Below, piece after piece: positions 15,001-26,189 of a DNA stretch of 64,000 nt; position 1 is the stretch's first letter, and each line of letters opens with the position of its first letter. This DNA comes from Corydoras sp. C115. Lineage: Eukaryota; Chordata; Actinopteri; Siluriformes; Callichthyidae. The position numbers were made by a program, and so were the translations under genes. A model generated the notes under the pieces. The model searched no databases, was not told the origin of the DNA, and saw only the letters and a list, made by a program, of their open reading frames with translations. The stretch covers positions 35,001-99,000 of the forward strand of contig JAFMOC010000501.1 in assembly GCA_019802505.1 (NCBI GenBank), given 5' to 3'.

Positions 15001-18000
15001 CATATAGAGTGTGTGTGAGTTAGTATGCCCAGTGATAGATTGCCCCCCTATTCATATACACTCTACAGTATATGGGGCAATTTGGAGAACTCAATTGACC
15101 TTGAGAGTGGCACAGTGGCTTAGTGGTTTGGCATGTTCTCCTCTCAGCGCTAGGGATTCCCGGTTCGGTTTTCATGTTCCCACGTGTCCGCGTGGGTTTC
15201 CTCCGGGTTCTCCGCTTTCCTCCCACAGTCCAAAAACATGGATCAAGTCATTTAAATGCTCCAAATTGCCCCATATAGAGTGTGCCTTTTCGAGTGAGTG
15301 TGCTAAGCGATAGATTGCCCCCCCGTCCAGGGTGTATCAGCCCAGCGCCTGAAATGTTCTCCCCTGGATGCCCCCCCCCCCGCTACCCCAATAGAGGATA
15401 AAGCAAAAGATAATGGATGGATGGGGCAACATGTGTTCTCTCACCCCTCTGGGGGGGGGTCACATGTTCCCTCATTTCCCTCAGGTTCTCCAGGTTCCCC
15501 CCACAGTCCAAAAAACGTGTTCAAGGTGAACTGGCTGCCTAAATTGCCCCTATATAGTGTGTCCGGGTGTATCTGTCCTCGCATCCATAACGTTCTGCCC
15601 TGGATGGGCATGGGGAACCTACCCCCCCCAACCCCCCCCCCCCCCCACCCCCCCCCCCCCCCCCCACACACCCCCCATGGTGTGTCACTCACCATGAAGC
15701 TCCCGCTCACTTCAGGCTGGAAGACCTCGTCGAAGGAGCAACGGGAGAAGGGACAGCCGTGGAAGGAGAACATCTCCGACATGTTCCCCAGGCAGTGCTG
15801 GAGATGTCCCGTCCCCCGCACGGCGACCGACGCCCGGGGCTCGTACACCGCAGGCCGCTGCGCCGAGGTGCACGGCGACTCGAAGACCTGCTGAAGCGAC
15901 AGCGCCTCTCTGTGGTCCGACGGGTAGCACGGGTGGCGCAGGGGCTCCGTGCCGTTGTGCGACTGCAAGGAACATTTACCCAGGATGCATTGCGACGGCT
16001 TCGGAATTAAGACTTAAGCTTTAGAACTTCTGACGAAATGACTCGGTCGGTCGGGGGGTCGCGCCCAAGTACCGTTTTGTGGCGGTGCTGATTAATAGAG
16101 AGCAATAAATAAATATAAATAAAACCTTTAATTCTTGCTGTTCATGTATATAGTGGTTAGTGGTTTGGCATGTTCTCCTCTAGAGATTCCCGGTTCGGAT
16201 CCCCATCTGGGTGGGGTTTCCGCGTCCTCCCCGTGTCCCCGTGGGGTTCCTCCGGGTTCTCCGGTTTCCTCCCACAGTCCAAAAACATGGAGCAAGTCAA
16301 TCCAAATTGCCCCATATAGAGTGTGTCTGTGTGAGTGATAGATTGCCCCCCTGTCCTGGGTGTATCTGCCCAGCGCCCGAAACGTTCTCCCCTGGAAGGG
16401 CATGGGGAACCCCCCCCCCGCGACCCTAATATAGCATAAAGCAGAAGATAATGGATGGATGGATGTTTGGGTGGTTGGCATGTTCTCCTCTCAGCGCTAG
16501 GGATTCCCGGTTCGAATCCCCATCTGGGTGGGGTTTCCGTGTTCTCCCCGTGTCCGCGTGGGTTTCCTCCGGGTTCTCCGCTTTCCTCCCACAGTCCAAA
16601 AAACATGGATCAAGTCAATTGAATTCTCCAAATTGCCCCATATAGAGTGTGTCTGTGTGAGTGAGTGTGTGCCCAGCGACAGATTGCCCCCGTCCTGGGT
16701 GTATCTGCCCAGCGCCCGAAACGTTCTCCCCTGGATGGGCATGGGGAACCCCCACCTCCCCCCGTGACCCTAATAGAGGATAAAGCAGAAGATAATGGAG
16801 GGATGGATGTTTGGGTGGTTGGCATGTTCTCCTCTCAGCGCTAGGGATTCCCGGTTCGGATCCCCATCTGGGTGGAGTTTCCGTGTTCTCCCCGTGTCCG
16901 CGTGGGTTTCCTCCGGGTTCTCCGGTTTCCTCCCACAGTCCAAAAAACATGGATCAAGTCAATTGAGGTCTCCAAATTGCCCCATATAGAGTGTGTGAGT
17001 GAGTGTGTGCCCAGCAATAGATTGCCCCCTTCCTGGGTGTATCTGCCCAGCGCCCGAAACGTTCTCCCCTGGATGGGCAAACGTTCCCCCCCCCCCCCAT
17101 GACCCTAATAGAGGATAAAGCGGAAGATAATGAATGAATGAATATATCCATATTTTCTTATCGCAGTGCGTCTGATGTCCACAAGATGGCGCCAACTGCA
17201 CATGCCAGCCATACAGACCCACATACAGTACAGTGCAAACATTGCATGATGAGTTCGGAATCCCAGCACGGTTTTAGACTCTTAGCTGTAGTATCCCGGC
17301 CGGCCGGGTGGAGAACATACCAACTCTCCACGCAGAGCCAATGACATCCAGCGTGAGGCGCCGTACCTTGAGCAGGTGGGCCAGGAGCCGGCGCAGAACC
17401 TCGACCGCGCCGTAGCACAGGTAGCTGTGGGTGTACAAGGTGTAGTTCTGGCCGTAGAGGCGCAACGTCATGCGGTCCCCCGCGTCCTGGACGTCGTCCC
17501 GGGTCACGAAGGTGATCTGAGTGGACGCCCCGCCCAAGTCCAGCGCGCCGACCGTCTGCCTGCCCGGGTTCAACCAGCGGCCTACGAAACCATACTGCAG
17601 GGAAGGGGCATATTTATATATATATATATTTATTTATATATATTTATATATATTAGTATATAATATATGGGTGGTTGGCATGTTCTCCTCTCACCACTAG
17701 GGATTCCCGGTTCGGATCCCCATCTGGGTGGAGTTTCCATGTTCTCCCCGCGTCCCCGTGGGGTTCCTCCGGGTTCTCCGGTTTCCTCCCACAGTCCAAT
17801 AACATGGATCAAGTCAATTGAGTTCTCCAAATTGCCCCATATAGAGTGTGTCTGTGTGAGTGAGTGCGTGTGTCCAGTGATAGATTGCCCCCCTGACCTG
17901 GGTGTATCTGCCCAGCGCCCGAGACGTTCTCCCCTGGATGGGCATGGGGAACCCCACCCCCTGGACCCTAATAGAGGATAAAGCCGAAGATAATGAATGA

Positions 18001-21000
18001 ATGAATGATGGTATGTAATATATGGGGGGCATGGTAGGCTTAGTGGTTTAGCATGTTCTCCTCTAAGCGCTAGGGATTCCCGGTTCGAATCCCCATCTGG
18101 GTGGAGTTTCCATGTTCTCCCCGCGTCCCCGTGGGGTTCCTCCGGGTTTTCCGGTTTCCTCCCACAGTCCAAAAACATGGATCAAGTCAATTGAGTTCTC
18201 CAAATTGCCCCATATAGAGTGTGTCTGTGTGAGTGAGTGTGTGCCCAGTGATAGATTGCCCCCCTGTCCTGGGTGTATCTGCCCAGCGCCCGAAACGTTC
18301 TCCCCTGGATGGGCATGGGGAACCCCCCCCCCCACGACCCTAATAGAGGATAAAGCGGAAGATAATGGATGAATGAATGAAAAATTGCCCCATATAGAGT
18401 GTGTGTGCGTGAGTATGCCCAGCGATAGATTGCCCCCGTCCTGGGTGTATCTGCCCAGCGCCCGAAACGTTCTCCCCTGGATGGGCATGGGGAACCTCCC
18501 CATGACTCACACAAGCACACTCTACAGTACATGGGGCAATTTGGAGAACTCAATTCACCTTGAGCGCGGCACGGTGGCTTAGTGGTTTGGCATGTTCTCC
18601 TCTCAATCCGGGTGGAGTTTCCATGTTCTCCCCGTGTCCGTGTGGGGTTCCTCCGGGTTCTCCGGTTTCCTCTCACAGTCCAAAAACATGGATCAAGTCA
18701 ATTGAATTCTCCAAATTGCCCCATATAGAGTGTGTCTGTGTGAGTGAGTGTGTGTGTGCCCAGCGATAGATTGCCCCCTGTCCTGGGTGTATCTGCCCAG
18801 CGCCCGAAACGTTCTCCCCTGGATGGGCATGGGGAACCCCCCCCCCCCCCCCCGTAACCCCCCTCACCTGATCCATCGCTGGGTGCCCGCTCCCTCACAC
18901 ACACAGACGCACACACTATATAGGGGCATTTTCGATTTGAGAAGTTGGCAATTCACCTTGAATCCATGTTTTGGGACTGTGGGAGGAACCCCACCCAGAT
19001 CGCGGTGTCTGCATAGGCTTCCTCCCACAGTCCAAAAAGATGGATTCAAGGTGAATGCAATGCTCCCAATTGCCCCTATGCACAGACGTAGGCATGACGA
19101 ACTCCCCCTAGTGGAGGACTCCAGAAAATGGATGGCCGGAGGTTTATTATTAAACGGGCACCTTAATAAAGTTCTCCAGCAGGTAGTTGACGGCGACCCA
19201 GCCGTACGCGCCCTCCTCCTTCCCGCTCAGTATGGTCGCCCCCTGGAAGTTAAAGGGGAAGGTCCGGATGGTCTCGCCCACCTCGCGGAGGACCCGGTTC
19301 GACTGCGTCGGGTCGGAGAGGCTGCGGACGAAGCGGGAGGCATGACGGCGGGTCCTGCGTTAAAGGTGTATCGTCAAAGAGGCGCCACTCACTTCAAGAG
19401 CCTCATCCCGGCCGTGGCGCCCAGGTAGACGGGGGTCAGGTGGTGCCGCTCACGGGGGACGTCCAGCTCGGCTTGCCGCAGACACGCCTCCAGACTGAGG
19501 CCCGCTGACCCCTGCTGAGCAGCATAGCTGGAAATCCCACCGCCTGCGGAGTACGGCACACGGGAGACACACTGGGTGGCGCCACCGTCGCCACCTAAAC
19601 GGGATAACACGGCCTCGCGCGTGTCTCACCTTTAGCCGTGCACTCGCTGTGTTGGGTGACCACGCCCGTGCCGTTCGGCCTGTCCGCCGGCCATCTGTAC
19701 ACGTACACGGTGGTGTGGGAGGAGCCGGCGTCCAGCACGATGCCATACTGCAAACACAAAGGATGGACGTCATGGGGACAGCTACGTCCTCTGTGGGATG
19801 GAGAGGACGGAGAGCCGCTGCACTCTTCCAGAACGTCCCTGCCCGGCTTAAATCACAGAACGGCATGTCCTCGGGGGTGTTGAGTGTTAAGGGCAATTTC
19901 AGGCAGCCGATTCACCTTGAAGTCATGTTTTTGCCACGTGGGAGGAAGCCCACATGGCCACAAGGATCCCCGGCGCCACCGTGTCGCCTCATATAATTCA
20001 TTCGTTCATTATCTTCCGCTTTTATCCTATATTAGGGTCTGGGGGGGGGGGGGGGGGGGTTCCCCAGAGAACGTTTGGGGCGCTGGGCAGATAGACCCAG
20101 GACAGGGGGCAATCTATCACTGGGCACACACTCATGTGTGTAATTTGGAGAACTCAATAGACTTGAGCCATGTTTTTGGACTGTGGGAGGAAACCGGAGA
20201 ACCCACGCGGACCCGGGGAGGACATGGAAACTCCACCCAGATGGGGATTCGCACTGGGAATCCCTAGCGCTGAGAGGAGAACATGCTAAACCACTAAACC
20301 ACTGTGCCGCCCAGGTAATTCATTCATTCCTTTATTATCTTCCGCTTTATCCTCTATTAGGGGGGGGGGGGGGGGGGGGGGGGTTCCCCATGCCCATCCA
20401 GGGGAGAACGTTTCGGGCGCTGGGCAGATACACCCAGGACAGGGGGGCAATCTATCGCTAGGCACACACTCACTCACACAGACAAACTCTATGTATATGG
20501 GGCAATTTGGAGAACTCAATGGACTTGAGCCATGTTTTTGGACTGTGGGAGGAAGCCGGAGAACCCGGAGGAAACCCACGCGGACACAGGGAGAACATGG
20601 AAACTCCACCCAGATGGGGATTCGAATTCCTAGTTCTGAGAGAACATGCCAAACCACTAAGCCACCGTGCCGCCCAGGTAATTCATTCATTCCTTTATTA
20701 TCTTCTGCTTTATCCTCTATTAGGGTTGCGGGGGGGGTTCCCCATGCCCATCCAGGGGAGAACGTTTCGGGCGCTGGGCAGATACAGCCAGGACAGGGGG
20801 GCAATCTATCACTCACACACACCCGGAGGAAACCCACGCGGACACGGGGAGAACACGGAAACTCCACCCAGATGGGGATTCGAACTGGGAATCCCTAGCG
20901 CTGAGAGGAGAACATGCCAATCACTAAGCCACCGTGCCGCCCTCCCATATAATTAATTATTTCAAATAAATGACATAATTACATAATTAAAATTAATTTT

Positions 21001-22160
21001 TCGCACTTATACATACACGCGCTGAAGTCTATATGCTTTATGGTACGCTTAATATAATAAAAACGTATAACTGCGAATTCAAATCTGCCGAAATGTTGTT
21101 TTCTCGCACAACTGTTCACTTGTTTTGACCTAGAAACCAATAAAATATAAACTCTGACCCAAATTTTGTCATATATACGAATAAAGAACACAATACAAAC
21201 AATTAAACGTCTTTATACGGTCATAGAATTGATGAAATAAAATATAAACTCTGACCCAAACTTTGCAATATACGGCCATATAGTAAATAATTTTAAATAA
21301 ATTACTAATTTACATAATAAAAATTAATTTTTCGCACTTATACATGTAAACGTTTAAGTCTATATGTTTTATGGCACGCTTAATATAATAAAAACGTATA
21401 ACTGCGAATTCAAATCTGCCGAAATGTCGTTTTCTCGCACAAGCTGTTCACTTGTTTCGACCTAGAAACCAATAAAATATAAACTCTGACCCAAACTTTG
21501 CAATATAGAGTATTATTTAAAATAAATGACTCATGTACATAATTAAAATGAGTTTTTTCGCACTTATACATGCAAGCGTTTAACTCTATATGCTTTATGG
21601 TACGCTTAATATAATAAAAACGTATAACTGCAAATTCAAATCTGCCGAAATGTCGTTTTCTCGCACAAACTGTTGACTTGTTTTGACTTAGAAACCAATA
21701 AAATATAAACTTTGACCCAAACTTTGCTATATAGAGTATTATTTAAAATAAATGACTCATTTACATAATTAAAATTATTTTTTTGCACTTATACATGCAC
21801 GCACTTAAGTCTATATGCTTTATGGTACGACTAATATAATAAAAACATATAACTGCGAATTCAAATCTGCCGAAATGTCGTTTTCTCGCACAAGCTGTTC
21901 ACCTGTTTTGACCTAGAAACCAATAAAATCTAAACTCTGACCCAAACTTTGCAATATAGAGTATTATTTAAAATAAATGACTAATTTACATAATTAAAAT
22001 GAATTTTTTCGCACTTATACATGCAAACGTTGCAAAACTCTTGACTTGTTTTGACTTAGAAACCAATAAAATATATACCTTGACTCAAATTTATATATAT
22101 ATACATAATTAAAATGAATACTTATACATGCAAACGTTATATATACTTATATATATATAT

Positions 22161-22199
<39 letters not shown>

Positions 22200-22549
22200 G
22201 ACTAAAGAACACAATACAAACAATTAAACGTCTTTATACCGTCATAGAATTGATGTATTGGATGCACCTATGTTAAAAATACCATATATCATTATATACC
22301 TACTATAAACCGTTTATAGACCATGTGTTTACCTCCAAAGTATACGTCCTGCCCCCGCAGGGACTCGTTTTATTGAACGTCCATACTTGGAAACTAAAAA
22401 AGCCCAACAAAGTGAAGGAAATGAGGTGTTACCATATATGGTGGAGGTTCCCTCATCACCTCCACCGGCACGGTGAGCAGCAGCAGAGCGACCGAGGCGA
22501 AGAGCAGGAGCCCGGCCGAGAGGAGGACCTGCCGACGGTGCGTGTCCAT
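12024..22549 (-). CDS. entpd2: entpd2, ectonucleoside triphosphate diphosphohydrolase, complete
   Basis: Cell-surface NTPDase hydrolysing extracellular ATP (ENTPD2 prefers ATP over ADP), part of purinergic signalling. Nine exons, all in frame: 22433-22549, 19630-19747, 19393-19543, 19162-19321, 17367-17594, 15693-15962, 14072-14191, 13857-13991, 12024-12224 (117, 118, 151, 160, 228, 270, 120, 135, 201 nt; 499 codons plus stop; human ENTPD2 has 495). An N-terminal membrane anchor lies at residues 10-28. All apyrase conserved regions are visible: DAGSSHT (ACR1), GATAGMR (ACR2), SGKEEGAYGW with the catalytic Glu (ACR3), LDLGGASTQI (ACR4) and LGWALGYML (ACR5). A C-terminal anchor (WIFLLFLLTVFISTVLVFL) is followed by a short tail. 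Six or more N-x-S/T sites are present. Family-typical VPxxxMREPP near exon 1 and GGGISSYA favour ENTPD2 over ENTPD1/3/8. Which fish paralogue this is cannot be decided. The start codon has AxxATGG context. Confidence 0.95.
12290..12525 (-). mobile_element. Second tRNA-headed SINE family, minus copy
   Basis: Reversed B box (GGGATTTGAACCCCC) near 12459 and the conserved CAATGAGGGTTAAGGGTCTC core. The tail is a TTTGGTCATTTA short repeat at 12292-12335. It sits in entpd2 intron 8. Related copies lie at 48340-48500 and 62257-62455. Confidence 0.75.
12540..13790 (+). mobile_element. SINE cluster in entpd2 intron 8
   Basis: About six partial copies of the abundant SINE: plus at about 12556-12838, 12838-13060, 13170-13285, 13290-13565 and 13570-13790, with one short minus fragment at 13062-13160. 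Breakpoints inside the body show repeated recombination. Confidence 0.8.
14243..15625 (+). mobile_element. SINE cluster in entpd2 intron 6
   Basis: Plus copies at about 14243-14525, 14573-14915, 14930-15055, 15108-15420 and a diverged one at 15430-15625. Short minus fragments (14527-14572, 15056-15110) sit between them and create local fold-backs. A C tract of about 45 bp follows at 15620-15667, close to exon 6. Confidence 0.8.
16152..17140 (+). mobile_element. Three head-to-tail SINE copies in entpd2 intron 5
   Basis: Copies at 16152-16460, 16461-16803 and 16804-17140. Both internal junctions read GGATGTTTGGGTGGTTGGCA with no target-site duplication between copies. Tandem duplication therefore explains them better than separate insertions. 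Confidence 0.85.
17610..17660. repeat. AT microsatellite beside entpd2 exon 5
   Basis: TATATATTTATTTATATATA-type simple repeat beginning about 15 bp upstream (minus sense) of the exon 5 acceptor. Confidence 0.8.
17672..18850 (+). mobile_element. SINE cluster in entpd2 intron 4
   Basis: Plus copies at about 17672-18003 and 18030-18378, tail-only 18385-18505, and 18565-18850 with a shortened head. A minus remnant lies at about 18515-18560. The last copy ends in a C run (about 18837-18853). Confidence 0.85.
18880..19130. mobile_element. Diverged SINE fragments, two orientations
   Basis: A minus fragment (about 18890-18990) faces a plus fragment (about 19005-19090). Both share CTGTGGGAGG / CCTCCCACAGTCC. 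They lie just downstream of entpd2 exon 4. Confidence 0.6.
19888..20944 (-). mobile_element. SINE cluster in entpd2 intron 1
   Basis: Minus copies: diverged 19888-19990, then about 20000-20312, 20318-20672 and 20676-20944. G runs of about 18 and 24 bp (near 20041 and 20361) are their poly-C tracts in reverse. Orientation is opposite to the copies in introns 4-6. Confidence 0.85.
20955..22075. repeat. AT-rich tandem array, 226-bp unit
   Basis: Five copies marked by CGCACTTATACAT at 21002, 21333, 21559, 21784 and 22010 (spacings 331, 226, 225, 226). The unit also has CAAATCTGCCGAAATGTCGT and AAACTCTGACCCAAACTTTG. It lies in entpd2 intron 1. Confidence 0.9.
22076..22200. repeat. (TA)n microsatellite
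   Basis: Long interrupted TA tracts ending the 226-bp array. The sequence after it (about 22200-22250) repeats AAGAACACAATACAAACAAT, also seen at 21184-21203. Confidence 0.85.
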
Positions 22550-22800
22550 TTTGCCCGGCACCCCGCGAACTGAGGGGGACCGGGGCTGATTTTCATGCGG
22601 CAGATGCCCCGCTCGCTCGCTCCCCGGCAACCGGGGTGTCGAGAAACACGGGAGGAAAAATGCTGGCGTCTAAATGGGATATTGTTACCCTGAGAGCGTA
22701 CTGTTCTAATGCAAAGCTGCTTTAGAACTTGATATAAAGTTCTGGTATTCCATTCATTTAAAAAAATATATAATATATATATTATATAATATAATATATA
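22550..22800. other. Region upstream of entpd2
   Basis: GC-rich DNA directly upstream of the entpd2 ATG, including the palindrome CCCCGGCAACCGGGG at about 22622. This is the likely 5' UTR/promoter, but no start site or TATA box was identified. AT-rich from 22755. Confidence 0.35.
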
Positions 22801-23426
22801 TCTGGGTGGAGTTTCCATGTTCTCCCCGTGTCTGCGTGGGTTTCCTCCGGGTTCTCCGGTTTCTTCCCACAGACCAAAAACATGGATCAAGGTCAATTGA
22901 ATGCTCCAAATTGCCCCATATAGAGGTGTGTCTGTGTGAGTGAGTGTGCACTCCGACAGATTGCCTCCCCCCTGTCCTGGGAGTATGTGCCCAACGCCCG
23001 AAATGTTCTCCCCTGGATGGGCATGGGGAACCCCCCCCCCCCCCCCCCCCCCCCCGCGACCCTAATATAGGATAAAGCAGGAGAGAATGAATGAATGAAT
23101 GTATATATATATATAGGGTGGCACGGTGGCTTAGTGGTTTAGCATGTTCTCCTCTCAGTGCCGGGGATTCCCGGTTCGAATCCCAATCTGGGTGGAGTTT
23201 TCATGTTGTCCCCGTGTCCGCATGGGTTTCCTCCGGGTTCTCCAGTTTCCTCCCACAGTCCAAAAACATGGATCAAGGTCAATTGAGTTCTCCAAATTGC
23301 GTGAGTGTGAGTGAGTGTGTGCCCAGCGATAGATTGGCGCCCTGTCCTGGGTGTATCTGCCCAGCGCCCGAAACGTTCTCCACTGGATGGGCATGGGGAA
23401 CCCCCCCCGGGACCCTAAAATAGGAT

Positions 23427-23430
<4 letters not shown>
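22801..23430 (+). mobile_element. Two SINE copies (plus) upstream of entpd2
   Basis: 22801-23100 lacks its head; 23115-23430 has A and B boxes. They are separated by (TA)n at 23101-23114 and followed by (TA)n at 23430-23491. The first has a C run of about 24 bp. Confidence 0.85.
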
Positions 23431-23491
<61 letters not shown>

Positions 23492-23559
23492 TCATATATA
23501 AAATATATAAGATCTATAAAATTCAATTGTGTTTCTGTTAAATATAGGGGGGTAGATTA

Positions 23560-23975
23560 ATGCAATAGGTCTGTGTGGGTTGCCTCCGGGTTCTCCGGGT
23601 TCCTCCCACAGTCGATTGTGCTCTACAGAACATCCATCCATTATCTTCTGCTATATCCTCTATTAGGGTCGCGGGGGGGGGGGGTTCCCCATACCCATCC
23701 AGGGGAGAACGTTTCAGGCACTTGGCAGATCCACCCAGGACAGGGGGGCAATCTATCACTGGACACACACTCAGCCACACAGACACACTCTATAGGGGGC
23801 AATTTGGAGACCTTAATTGACCTTGATCCATGTTTTTGGACTGTGGGAGGAAACCGGAGAACCCGGAGGAAGCCCACACGGACACGGGGAGGACATGGAA
23901 ACTCCACCCAGATTGAGATTCCAACCGGGAATCCCTAGCGCTGAGAGGAGAACATGCAAAACCACTAAGCCATAA
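23560..23975. mobile_element. SINE fragment (plus) and full copy (minus)
   Basis: A short plus piece (about 23565-23620) is followed by a complete minus copy (23632-23975) ending CACTAAGCC. Confidence 0.8.
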
Positions 23976-24725
23976 TTATATGTCTAATGTATAGTGTTAG
24001 CAAAAGTTTGGACCCCCCCCTTCTGTTTGATTGACACATTAGTCGACGATTCCTGACGTTTAGAATACTTCACCGACCTAAATAACACACAGATAATTAA
24101 GACAGCAAAGTTAATTAATATTATAAATATAAATTGTAGAAGATATATCGTGCAAACTCACATTATTCGTCGTAAACGTTGTGCAGCTGACGTCAGAGGG
24201 AGGATTAGGCGCTGAGGCGCTACAAACTTGTCACCAAAAGCACGTAATTCGCTTTTTAAAGTGGTTATTGTGCAATTAAACTAATAAATGATAAGGTTTT
24301 CGTTTGTTTTGTTCAACTTAAAGCTGAGAAAACCGTTGGTTTTGTCATCGCTGTGCTTGGCGGGGAGAGCGATTTATTTCAGCGAACCGACTCCTTTGAA
24401 CTGTAAGATATGCCGGGCTGTTTGAAAGATTCGGCTCAGTTAACGAAATTCCTTACAGTCGAAAGGAATCGGTTACGCTTAAATTAATAAAACCCCACAA
24501 CGCACAATGATGACGTTTGTCACTAACTACAACCTATAAATAATTAATTAGACGTATTAATTAATTGGAATTAATAAACCTACACGCTGAATCGAAAGAT
24601 TCGGATCAGCTGCTTAAACAGTGGGTTGGGTATTGAATCAGTGAACCGAATCCCTCTGTTTAACGTTGCGGCCAGTGCTTTAGTGTGATTAAATGGACTG
24701 AACCGACTCTTTTGGCGAGTGAACA
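23976..24725. other. Intergenic AT-rich DNA
   Basis: A possible fold-back terminus (AGCAAAAGTTTGGAC, about 24001) starts the stretch. A perfect CRE palindrome TGACGTCA lies at 24188-24195. Related words such as GTGAACCGAATC and GAACCGACTCTTTT (24380-24720) look like an old dispersed repeat. No gene seen. Confidence 0.4.
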
Positions 24726-24726
24726 G

Positions 24727-25770
24727 TTATTATCTTCCACTTTGTCCTCTATTACAAAGGGGGGAGGGGGGGTTCCCCATGCCCATCCAGGGGAGAACGT
24801 CTCGGGCGCTGGGCAGATACACCCAGGACAGGGGGGCAATCTATCACTCACACAAACACTCTATATGGGGCAATTTGGAGCCCTCAATTGACCTTGATCC
24901 ATGTTTTTGGACTGTGGGAGGAAACCGGAGAACCCGGAGGAAACCCCAGCGGACACGGGGAGAACATGCAAACTCCACCCAGATTGGGATTCGACCCGGG
25001 ATTCCCTAGCACTGAGAGGAGAACATGCCAACCACCCAAACATCTTTTCATCCATTATTTTCTGCTTTCTCCTCTATTAGGGTCGCAGGGCGGTTCCCCA
25101 TGCCCATCCAGAGGAGAACGTTTCGGGCGCTGGGCAGATACACCCAGGACAGGGGGGCAATCTATCACTGGACACACACTCACCCACACTCTATATGGGG
25201 CAATTTGGAGACCTCAATTGACCTTGATCCATGTTTTTTTGAACTGTGGGAGGAAACCGGAGAACCCGGAGGAAACCCACGTGGACATGGGGAGAACATT
25301 GAAACTCCACCCAGATTGCAATTCAAACCGGGAATCCCTAGCATTGAGAGGAGAACATGCCAGGCGCTGGGCAGATACACCCAGGACAGGGGGGGCAATC
25401 TATCACTCACACAGACACACTCTATATGGGGCAATTTGGAGCCCTCAATTGACCTTGAATGCATGTTTTGGCACTGTGAGGGAGGGGTTCCCTATGCCCA
25501 TCCAGAGGAGAAGGTCTCGGGTGCTGGGCAGATACACCCAGGACAGGGGGGCAATCTATCGCTGGCCACACACTCACTCACACAGACACACTCTATATGG
25601 GGCTATTTGGAGCCCTCAATTGACTTCGATCCATGTTTTTGGACTGTGGGAGGAAACCGGAGAACCCGGAGGAACCCCCCGCGGACACGGGGAGGACACG
25701 GAAACTCCACCGGGAACCCCCAGCGCTGAGAGGAGAACATTCCAACCACTAAGCCACCTTGCCGCTCTCA
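24727..25770 (-). mobile_element. Three SINE copies (minus), intergenic
   Basis: About 24727-25040, 25045-25365 and 25366-25770, the last with an internal duplication. The first junction (GCCAACCACCCAAACATC, about 25027) is the reverse of the junction seen at 16461. Confidence 0.85.
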
Positions 25771-26185
25771 GATTTAACTAATGACCTAATGAAATAAATT
25801 ATGTTAATTTATGTTAATGAGGGTCACAGTATGCTGTTAATCAGCTCATTGTATATTTAATTACCCACTGAAATCCATCTCCACCACGGACCCCACGCGG
25901 CCCTCGGGGGCCCCCGGCGCTCAAAATGAATGCCCCGAATGAAGCCCTCAGCCCTTTCATGTCCCCACCTCCGTCCTCAGGACAAAGACTTCCCGCAGTA
26001 TTTAATCAAGTCTCCATAAAAGGAGACACGGCCCGTGAGACAAACCTCTTTCCTGTGTCTTCAGATGGAATTTCCTGTTTATATCCTGCGGTACCACGAA
26101 AAGAGTCGGTACTGAGGAGCGGTCGAGGGTGATGGTTTGTAATTAACGGCTATAAGAGTTACATTGTAATTAATAATAGTTAATT
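25771..26185. promoter_or_regulatory. Unique island with CArG box, candidate regulatory element
   Basis: Non-repetitive DNA between SINE clusters, 3.3 kb upstream of entpd2. It holds a perfect CArG box CCATAAAAGG (26014-26023) and nearby TTTCCTGTGTC and TTTCCTGTTT (ETS-core-like GGAA in reverse). Function is inferred only from these motifs and from the absence of repeats. Confidence 0.3.
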
Positions 26186-26189
26186 GAAT

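Noticed and set aside
15441..15968. Separate 175-codon minus ORF
   Set aside because: Its N-terminal half is entpd2 exon 6; the rest is intron read-through into a SINE and a C tract.
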